Position numbers and translations under genes: made by a program
The notes under the pieces: generated by a model
What the model saw: only the letters and a program-made list of their open reading frames with translations
Databases searched by the model: none
What the model was told of the DNA's origin: nothing
Shown here: in pieces, positions 34,733 to 45,938 of the stretch
Layout: each line of letters opens with the position of its first letter
Position numbering within the stretch: position 1 is the stretch's first letter
Origin: Macrostomum hystrix
Taxonomy: Eukaryota > Platyhelminthes > Macrostomidae
DNA: 64,000 nt
NCBI GenBank assembly: GCA_950097015.1
Contig: CATNEN010000001.1
Location: 19,782,501 to 19,846,500 of the forward strand
Direction of reading: 5' to 3'

Positions 34733-37700
34733 CTGAGACACATCACGCGAACTCGCGACAGCCTCAGGCGGGTCACCTCAGTCTGTCTCGGGCGGACAGC
34801 GCCAGATACGCGGAGGCCGAGCTGGACACTGACAGGATGCCGGCTGCTGGCAGTGCTGAGGCCAGCTACTCGTGCTCAGTGCGGTGAGTCAGTCACAGTC
34901 TATTCAGCCAGTTCTCACAGTCTATTCAGCCAGTTCTCACAGTCTATTCAGTTAGTTCTCACAGTCTATTCAGCCAGTTCTCACAGTCTATTCAGCCAGT
35001 TCTCACAGTCTATTCAGCCAGTTCTCACAGTCTATTCAGCCAGTTCTCACAGTCTATTCAGCCAGTTCTCACGGTCTATTCAGTTAGTTTTCACAGTCTA
35101 TTCAGCCAGTTCTCACGGTCTATTCAGTTAGTTCTCACAGTCTATTCAGCCAGTTCTCACAGTCTATTCAGTTAGTTCTCACAGTCTATTCAGCCAGTTC
35201 TCACAGTCTATTCAGCCAGTTCTCACAGTCTATTCAGTTAGTTTTCACAGTCTATTCAGCCACACTAGTTAAGGTCGCAAAAACATCTTAAAGCTGTTTC
35301 CTGCTGACCGCTTGCACTCTAAAGGGAGTCCAGCAAATACCCAACTGAGTTGAGGATGGCAGGAAATCCATTAGCCTTTGGCTTGATCAAACAGAACCTG
35401 TTGCTAAGGACTGGACTAAGACTGTTGATGAAACGAATGGAAGTTTTTGTACTGCATAATACTTGCTTTGTACAAGTTCATCGTACTTTAAAGATTTGAT
35501 TGAATCTAGACTAGCTATCGATTCAACTTCAGTCAAATATATATAAATAATTGCACGGCTGTTCTGTCCATGGACTGGGGCAACGCCGCAACCACCCTCA
35601 ATCATCCCAGCTGATGCTGGTACCCATTTAACAGCTGGGTGTTCCAGTCAAGTCGGGAATCGAACCGTCGACCTTCTAGTCGTGGGCTACAGCCTCCTAT
35701 AACTATATAACAGGACTAGACTAGCAATCCATTTTATAAACCCTCGATCGATCTTTATCTAAGATTATCCCTTCCAAATCGAATACAAGACTCGATAAAT
35801 TTCCTCGGGGTACAAAAAGTGTTAAATTGCCCTGGCCATCACTCCCCAGTGATTATGTGAAGCTCAAATTTGAGTAGGACCCCGGTATGTGGCGCCTCGC
35901 CGGTTTAAGAGGATCTGACACGAGTGAAAGATTTTCAAACGCATCTCCGGCCTGACAAAATGCCCTCGCAAACGCCCAGGACCATCCATTCCCTGCCGAT
36001 CTTCATCTTAACGAGATTTCGCTGGACCTTCTCAGCGGCCTCTTTTAGGTCGACGTCTCGCCGAAATTTTCTCGCGGAAATTTTTCCCCTTATTCTCGTC
36101 CTCTCCTATGCTCAAACTCGGCTCGATCTTGCCTTATCTTCTCCCGCCCCCATTTTCCTCTTGACTTGGGGGCGAATTTATTTTGGCCGGATTCGCAAAG
36201 TCCGCGAATAAACCTTAAGCTGGGGATTTTGTGGTGTGTATGGTTTGACACTTACCAGCTTGAGTTTAGGATTTAAAAGACAGGCTGGGAGAAAAATGAA
36301 CGCTTTCATGTGTGGTGGATAATTGCCTATTTAATCAGGGCGGGAGGAAATTAAAAAGTTGTTGCTTGCAGCCCCCATTCGAATGAATTTCCTGTTCGCT
36401 AATTCAACCTTCCAAACTCCTTTAAACAAATTTGCAGGCTAAAGAATATTGCCAGGCTGGTTGCTAGTGACAACATCTCCAAGGAGCTGCTAATCAAGAA
36501 CCTCAACTATGCGGCGAAAGTTTTGGAATGCGTCTACATTGACGAGACCAGGTCAGAATACTCAGTTTGAGTCTGCTCCGCTGTTGCTAAGGAAACCTTT
36601 GAGTTAAAAATAGCGATCTGTATTTTGAAATTGAAATAGTATCAGAAATGGCACTTTGAGAATCGTAAATGGCAGTTTAATTATTATAAATGGCAGCTTG
36701 ATCATCAGAAATGGCAGTTTGAGTATCAGAAATGGCAGTTTTAATATCAGAAATGGCAGTTTTAATATCAGAAATGGCAGTTTGAGAATCAGAAATGGCA
36801 GTTTTAATATCAGAAATGGCAGTTTGAGTATCAGAAATGGCAGTTTTAATATCAGAAATGACAGTTTGAGAATCAGAAATGGCAGTTTTAATATCAGAAA
36901 TGGCAGTTTTAATATCAGAAATGGCAGTTTGAGTATCAGAAATGGCAGTTTTAATATCAGAAATGGCAGTTTTAATATCAGAAATGGCAATTTGAGATCA
37001 GAAATGGCTGTTTTAATATCAGAAATGGCAGTTTTAATATCAGAAATGGCAGTTTGAGTATCAGAAATGGCAGTTTGAGTATCAGAAATGGCAGTTTGAG
37101 TATCAGAAATGGCAGTTTGAGATCAGAAATGGCAGTTTGAGTATCAGAAATGGCAGTTTGAGTATCAGAAATGGCAGTTTTAATATCAGAAATGGCAGTT
37201 TGAGATCAGAAAAGTATCAACCTCATCATTAAAATTATAAGGAAAATATAATGTTCCTTGCTGTCCCCACAGCCGTCTCTCTTAACCACTCATCGGTTTG
37301 CCGTGGCCCCTAAATCAGCTCACAAGAGAAGCCGGGAGAGACAGATAGGGAGATAGCTATGTTGCAAGAAAAAAAAAGTTCACTCATTTCATTATGGAAG
37401 GAGGCCTCGCTGCCGCTGCTGCTGCTGCGGCATCAGTAATTCATTAGATTTGTCTGTGATCTTGATATGCTGCGGGACCTCGCACGGCTATTGGGAGATG
37501 ATGTGCTGGGAAGCTGCAGGGTTGCCTGATATCGTGTATAGTTGAGTTAGCTGTTGCCCATTCATCTATGCATTTAAATATGTGACATTTTCTGCTTGTT
37601 GTCCACATGCCTTTATGGTTCTTATAATGATGAGTTTTTCGCATCGGAAAGCGGTGAAATATATAACATGGTGATTTATTTTCTTGTTTTCTTGGTTGCC

Positions 37701-40700
37701 GGCACAAGAACGCAGAAATTTTGTTCCGTTAAGTGTTAGAAATACATTAGCATAATTTTAAGGGTGTCTAATAGGTTGAAAACATTCGTTACTTTTTTAA
37801 CGATCGTTAAAACCATTTTTAAACTTCATTAGCTTGTAATGATTGTCTAATTTGATATGTTATTTAGAGTTAGAAACACCACAAGGGTATTTCAGACTCC
37901 CACATTTGTTATTTTTTCTGTACCAGCTTAAATATTCAACCAATCACCATGAAAATCCGAATTATGGGTATCGATTTTCCGCTCTATCCGAAGGATCAAC
38001 TTTCAGAATCACAAAACATCCACATCGTCGAGATATTCAAAGAATTTAGTCGGGGTGTCCAGTGGCAAAGGCCACCAATATGGGCATTATTTTTTCTGCT
38101 CACAGAATGTCATCATGGAATGTCGGCTCTACATGTCAATCAGAAGCAGGGACCTTTGCGTTCTCAGAATCACAGTCACTAGGTTCCCCTTCATCACCGT
38201 TTGGAGCATCGGCAACAACCGTCGGGACGTTCAACAAAAGCAACCGATCGGCATCTCAAAGACGGCAGTTCTTGTTGAAGGTCCCGGCATCCCTGTGACT
38301 TGGAGGTTGGCCCAAAAGGGCCAACTAGCACGACAAGACCTAAAATTCAGGGGCCTTGGTGCGAGAGGTAAACGAATTAGATGTAAAGAATATAATAAAT
38401 GTGTACCCTTTTCTTTATATTTGATAATAAAAGTCACGCGATCGGTAAATTTCAAAAAGTCAAAAGTTGGTACAATGCACTCGACAAAGTTTCAACAAAA
38501 ATACATTTTTTAAACCAATGTTGGCAAAGTATTCTAACTGTCATGACTGTAAGATATTTTATTTCCTAATTATGTTTTTAAACTTTTTTACTCCTTATTC
38601 TATTAAAATCAAACCCGGAAAAAACCCTCAAATAACGACATCCAGAGTGCCCCGCCAGACAGACAGAAACTCTGCGACAGACTGGAGCCCCGAGGGCAGC
38701 ACACGTAGAGAGTCCAGTGCCAGGGCTGCAGTCACAGAGTAAATCCACACTTCTCACCTGTATAACAAACAATCTCCAATTGTTTATTTTGCTTTCGTAA
38801 TCGACAAAGAAGGCCTATAATTTTTGTTTGACTCTCATTTTCCACATTGTAACGTGTGATTTTCCGGTTCGAAATCGAAGCTAGTGCCAATAAAATTAGA
38901 TTTAGCTACCAATAACCTCTAATTCGATCTACATAGAAAAAGTTACAGTAGCTTCTAATCATAAACCTTTTTTGTTTAATTTGACCTCATTCTCACACAG
39001 TCGTTTGGTGAATTAACAGTTATTTTGTTCTGCTATTACATTATTTAGTATAATAATTGTCACTTAAAGCTGCTAACTGGAAGTTGCTTGAATGGTTAGA
39101 ATTGTTTGATATAGTCTATTTTCCAGCTATGCATTTTAAATAAGTAGGTCTATCACTTAATGCGGTTTGCGTTTGACAAAATCTAATAGTTTAACGTTTC
39201 CCTATAAAAATTATTTGTAAGCTTACTTGTATGCTTACCAGAGCACGCAACAGCATGAGTAACATTAACAAAGATTCGCTCTCTAACCTCTAAACCTCTA
39301 AGCTAATTAACATTTGCATCAAGTTTATTTTTTATGAATCGTGCGACTGGATTAATTAATTACAAACTCGTGCGCAAAAACTTACGGGTTTCTTTGTTAT
39401 AGTCATAATGTTTATTTAAGTCATTAGAAATGGAAAACACAACTTGCTTAATTAGCCTTAATATAACGCGCGGCATTGAAAAATTAAAACCAAAGGTAGG
39501 TTATCAATATTGCTTTAGAAAATTTTTTACAGTTTTAAGACAGATTAATAAATGTAGATTTATTTACAAATTAATAATTACGAGCGTAAGTGCATCCGTT
39601 AAATAATTAGCTGAATTAAATTTATTTTAATTACTCCGTAAAAAGTATAAAAATAAATTAAAGGTAAATTAAATTTCGTTTCAATCAACTACAATCGACT
39701 TAATAACATACTTTTGATAAGCAGTGTAGAAAATCCTTCTTTGTTTTGTTTAACTGAGCTTATCCGTTTACTCAAAATAAGTAAATTTGGTAACTTTTAG
39801 CAACCATGTCCATGAACGATTTCGCAGGCGCCTGTGCAATGAAGACGACGAACTGCCGGAGGTGCCTTCCAGCGAAGTGCCCAACGAAGTTCGCGACTGG
39901 CTGGCCACCACGTTCACCAGATCGCAGACCTCGCTGAAGCAGCATCGAGAGAAGCCAAAGTTTCGCAGCGTTGCCAACGCTATTCGCGCCGGCATCATGG
40001 TCGAGAGGTAGTTTGTGTTATAATTATACAGCTCACTTCAAATTCGCATGTAAATGAATTTATATCCCAAATATTTTTAGGATTTATCGTCGACTATCAA
40101 GCTCCAGCAACATCAGCGTACCACCCAACGTCCTTGTGCTGCTGAAGGTAAAAGCGAATATTTTGTTATAATATAGTTACAAAGTTAGGTAAATTTAAAC
40201 TTTGAAAACACGCGCGTGCAGGCCGGACTGGACGATTGGAGTTTCAACATTTTCGAGCTGAACGAGGCTTCGGACAATCATGCGCTGAAATTTGTGGGAT
40301 TCGAGTTGCTGCACAAATATGACATGATCAACAAGTTCAAGGTGAGGATCGCCTTCGAGTACATTGCCTGCTAGGACTACGATCAGTGTTGTACTCCTCT
40401 TTGATTTTGATTGGTTCGCCAGATTTGCGTAGTTGCTATTTTTAGCAAGAATGTGGGAAACCCAACCCACCCACCTCATTTGAACAAACCACGTGACAGA
40501 ATTTTCACCCAATTATCCAATTAATTAAGCAGTATACTCAATATTGAACACGGTGAAAACATTTTGCAGATAAGCACCAACGTTCTGGAGAATTTTCTGA
40601 CCAAATGCGAAGAAGGCTACAGCAAGTTTAATAATCCGTATCACAACCTGGTGCACGGAGCTGACGTTGCGCAGACTTGCCACTTCATTATGAGCTCCTC

Positions 40701-43700
40701 CAAGCTGGTGGTAAGTGTTGCGAGATGACAGAATGACGAGATGAAAAAATTACGAGTTGAAAAGGCCGGGATGAAAATTTAAAGAAAAAACCTTAAAAAA
40801 AACGGAAAATACGAGTATTAATTGATAATTAATAATAATAATTGATTACACCTGCCCCAATTGGGTCAGATGTGCAGCCGACAGCACAGCCGCAGCTAAT
40901 GCGCGGCGCATCTGAAGGCTGCGTACAGCTGTTCAGTCCATGGACTGGGGGGACGCCACACCCACCTTCAATTATCCCAGCTGATGCTGGTACCCATTTA
41001 ACAGCTGGGTGAACTGAAGCAATGCAGAGTAAAGTGTCTTGCTAAAGGACGCAAATTGTTCCAGTGGAGTCGGGAATCGAACCCCCGACCTTCAAGCCGT
41101 GAGTCCGACGCCCTAACCACTAGGCTACAACCTCTGCCTACGAGTATTAATACGAGTATTAAGCAAATGAAATAGAATTTCGATAATGTCATGAAAAGCG
41201 ACACTAATGAAAAAAATATGAAACGAGATTCGTTTTATTTGTTAGAAATCAGAATAAGCAGTCTTCATGTTAATGACAAGTGATCCGACGGAATTTCTAA
41301 AAAAGCCAATCGCTGCTCATTCTCCAACTGTTCGGGAGGCCAAATTAATAGGATTTCTATTCCCTACAGATTCTAGTCTGGTATTCCCAAAACCTTGCAG
41401 GTGTCTGGAATTCGCACTAAATTTAATTTTCAGTTCTTCGTTTTATTCTGGTTGCCCATGAAATTGCTCGGTATGCGATAGGCAAAGCCATTGGACGATG
41501 ACTAGGGCTTAGAATACGGAAATTATCGGACTACAGCGGAGCTGAGGACACACTAACTCATGTTGATTGCCCTGCTAGATAAGTTGAGCTAATGAGAACA
41601 AGTCTTCTTTTAAGGACAGCAGATTGAAGTGTGTGAAAAGTAAAGGAAAGAGCCACCTGTTAGACATTTAGTTCACTTTTTGATAGTACAGTCCCCTGTT
41701 AGGCAGAAAGGTCACATGTCAGTAGGGTTACCTGTGAGACAGTAGAGTCACCTGTTAGACAGTAGAGTCACCTGTTAGACAGTAGAGTCACCTGTTAGAC
41801 AGTAGAGTCGCCTGTTTGACAGTAGGGTCACCTGATAGACAGTAGTGTCATCTGTTAGACAGTAGAGTCACCTGTTAGACAGTAGGGTCACCTGTTGGAC
41901 AGGAAAGACACCTGTTAGACAGTAGAGTTACCTGTTAGACAGTAGGGTCACATGTTAGACAGTAGGGTCATCTGTTAGACAGGAAAGTCACCTGTTGGAC
42001 AGGAAAGTCACCTGTTAGACAGTAGAGTCACCTGTTAGACAGTAGAGTCACATGTTAGACAGTAGGGTCATCTGTTAGACAGGAAAGTCACCTGTTTGAC
42101 AGGAAAGTCACCTGTTAGACAGGATAGTCACCTGTTTGACAGTAGAGTCACCTGTTAGACAGTAGGGTCACCTGTTAGACAGGATAGTCACCTGTTTGAC
42201 AGTAGAGTCACCTGTTAGACAGTAGAGTCACCTGTTAGACAGTAGAGTCACCTGATAGACAGTAGAGTCATCTGTTAGACAGGAGAGTCAACTAGTAGTT
42301 AAGCGCAGCCAGTACTACTCGAACTAGTATAAAATGAAGCTTGCAACAAACTTGCTTTGTCGTTCCGCAGAACTGGTTAACTGACCTGGAGATCTTCGCC
42401 ACCATCGTGGCGGCCCTCATACATGACTATGAACACACCGGCACAACTAACAATTTCCACGTGAACACCAGCTCAGACCTCGCGCTGCTCTACAATGACA
42501 AAGGTGTGCTGGAGAACCATCACGCTAGCGCTGTGTTCCGACTCATGCGACTCGATGAGTTCAACATACTCACAGGCCTGTCGAGGGAGGAGTACAAGTA
42601 AGTTCCTTCTCACTTCTCACAGCTAGACGGCTGACAGCTGTGCATAACAGGTGATCCTGTGTGTAACAGGTGATCCTGTGTGTAACAGGTGATCCTGTGT
42701 GTAACATGTGATCCTGTGTGTAACAGGTGATCCTGTGTCTAGCAGGTGATCCTGTGTCTAGCAGGTGATCCTGTGTCTAGCAGGTGATCCTGTGTCTAGC
42801 AGGTGATCCTGTGTCTAGCAGGTGATCCTGTGTCTAGCAGGTGATCCTGTGTCTAGCAGGTGATCCTGTGTCTAGCAGGTGATCCTGTGTCTAGCAGGTG
42901 ATCCTGTGTCTAGCAGGTGATCCTGTGTCTAGCAGGTGATCCTGTGTCTAGCAGGTGATCCTGTGTCTAGCAGGTGATCCTGTGTCTAGCAGGTGATCCT
43001 GTGTCTAGCAGGTGATCCTGTGTCTAGCAGGTGATCCTGTGTCTTCCAGATTATCTAACAGTTTTCAAGATGTAAACTCATGATCATCAAATACCTCTCT
43101 CAGGGAATTTCGCGCCCTGGTGATTGACATGGTGCTAAACACGGACATGAGTCTGCACTTTCAGCAGATTAAGAACATGAAACAATTGCTCTCCATGCCT
43201 GAGAAGTGAGTCGCCTTTCTTTTCAAACTGTTTTTTTTCTTCTAGTCAAGTAACAATTTTCTTAAATGCACGTTCTTGAATGAATTATGTCATTTTCTTT
43301 AGTTGCCCATTAATACTAGTTTTAGTAGTATTGGAAAGTATTGAAAGATCGCTTTTAAATCACTTTCGCATCGAAGACTTGCTCGCAGCAATCTGTGTCT
43401 GCCAACAATAGCTGCAGTCAATGGTTCGAGTCTTTACCGAGAAGTCTCTAGCTTTGCTGTAGAGAAAAGTGGGATCTTTCTGGATTTTGTAAACTTCTTT
43501 CAAATTGATCTCTTGCTGTCACCTTCATCTCATCTCGACCCAGTTTTCACAAATTTAAACAAAAAATCTCCGTCCTGACCTGTTTTGGCTATCTAATTTA
43601 TTGTCCGTTTTTTATTGTAAATCGTCTTGAGTTCGTATCTGGCATGAATCCAAAAAGCTTGTGCAGAATGCAATTTCTCGAATATGCTTCAATGCAGCAG

Positions 43701-45905
43701 CTAGCTGTACTTTAGACCGCATGTCAATGGACGTTTATACTAAACGTCGGATTGTTTTTTATCACTAAACTGGACTTATTACTAAACATTATTCATTCGA
43801 AGTTCCATGATCCGAATTATTTTTATAAAACGGAGAGTTTATTCAGACAATTTTTGACAAGAGAGCACGATTAATTATTGAAAACTAGCATTTGAATTTC
43901 AATAAATCGGAAATTAAAAACCTGCGGAATTTTTTAGAGTAAAACAAAATTAAAAAGTTAGCGGTGCTATGGCACAACAAATAACAAATGAAGAATCGCA
44001 AAATAACACCAGGATGCCAGACCAGGAGTGGTTGTTCTTCGGCAATGGCAGCAACGAATCAAGACCGAGGCGCACAGTACTCACAGCCTTCCCCTGCGGG
44101 CAAGGAGACCTCTATTATTTATTTCTACTTTTTGAGTCCTAGATTATAATAATTAATGGCTGGCATTGCGTTTTCCAACATTTTCTTATATTGCTGCTTT
44201 TTTTAGCGACACGCTTAACAACGTTTGAAAGGCACATTGCTAACAAAACTTTTGTTAAACTAACATATTCATCATTCGTTTTGAGATAGTTATTTATAGC
44301 AAACACCGGAAAACAAAGTTGATACAACTAATTAGCTCTAGTATAGTTTACACCGCAAATAGTTCATGCAAAAATTGGAAAACCTTGTAAAATCAATATT
44401 TGAAATAAAAATTTTATCTCAATTATAAATTGTAACTCTTGATTTAATTTTTAAAAAGTCAAGTGCAATATTAAATACTAAAAAACTAATTTATTTTAAA
44501 TAATGTCTAAAATTAGCACATACAATTCAATAAAGCAAGATTTTTAGTTTATTAGGTAATATATATATATATATTACCTAATAATATATATACCCACTTT
44601 TAATGTAGTCTTAGATCACTTTTAATAACCTCGTCATACTAATTTTTGAAATTATCTGCATTTAACTATAACAAAGAATTTGTACATTGATTTTAATTTT
44701 CAAATCGATTAGCTATACTGTAAATAGCAACATACGCTGGGTTTTATAAAAACCGTAAATCTACTAAATTCTAATGGTATTTGTTTAAATTTTAATAAAG
44801 TTTCGTTTCTTTCATATTGTTTTGCTTTTCATAGTTTTAGTATTGGTAATAAAAATTAACAACGATCACATCTTCTGTTGTACTAAAATTTCTTAGTTCA
44901 ACATTTCAAGTCACGTTTTTAATCTCTAAAATTGCAAACAGCCTATGTTCTTACTAACATCTGACATCTCATCAATAGCAAGTAGAGGTCATCTCATTTT
45001 AAATGGCCTATTCATAATTTATGTCTCGATGAATAAAATGTGCACCATAACATGTTACATAAACTAACTTTCAATCACATCTTAGAAGATTAGACAACGC
45101 TACATATTCAAGTCAGTAGACTATTTTGATGTGTCGATGTGGCAGTCGACAGGTTTGATGGCTGATTGACAAGTAGCTTGATTGTTGACATGTATCTGAT
45201 GGTTGACATGTTGCAAGATGATAGAGAGGTAGATAGATGGCTGACACGTAGCTAGATGGCTGACAAGTAGCTAGATGGCTGACAAGTAGCTAGATGGCTG
45301 ACAGGTAGCTAGATAGCTGATAGGTAGCTAGATAGCTGACAGGTAGCTAGATGGCTGACAGGTAGCTAGATGGCTGGCAGGTAGCTAGATGGCTGACAGG
45401 TAGCTAGATGGCTGACAGGTAGCTCGATAGCTGACAGGTCGTCAGAGTTTTACGTTTCCTCCTCCCCGTGCCACCCCGCCAGTATCGACAAGGAGAAGGC
45501 CCTGGCGCTGATGCTGCACTGCGCTGACATCAGCCATCCGGGCAAGCGGTGGGACCTGCACCACCGTTGGACAATGTCCCTTTTGGAGGAGTTCTTTAGA
45601 CAGGTGAGACACAGTTCAATCAGATAACTAATTAGCTATAATTAATCAAGTGACAGTTTTAGATTTGTAAAACAAAATATTCTCCCACAATTCCAGGGAG
45701 ATCGGGAGAAGGCGCTAGACCTGCCCTGCTCGCCTCTGTGCGACCGCAGCACCACCATGGTGGCACAGTCCCAAGTCGGTGAGATTTCAGTTCAACTGCT
45801 TCTAACGACTCTGTTGCTATGGCAACAGAAACAGCATGGAAAGAAAATATACCATTTGAGTGACAATTCGCCGAAGCCAACAAATCTCATGAATCAAGCG
45901 TTTCA

Positions 45906-45938
<33 letters not shown>

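Larger units (their letters stand above)
43206..45164. other. PDE1 intron, unique part
   Basis: Contains a possible LINE relic (about 43645-43750) and a perfect 36-bp palindrome (44549-44584); otherwise AT-rich DNA without genes. Confidence 0.5.

Noticed and set aside
38055-38513. 152-codon plus frame in a PDE1 intron
   Set aside because: It overlaps a SINE relic, has no recognisable domain and lies inside an intron of a well-supported gene.
41050-41130. tRNA gene with box A and box B
   Set aside because: The tRNA-like part lacks a complete cloverleaf and is continuous with a SINE body and ATT tail.
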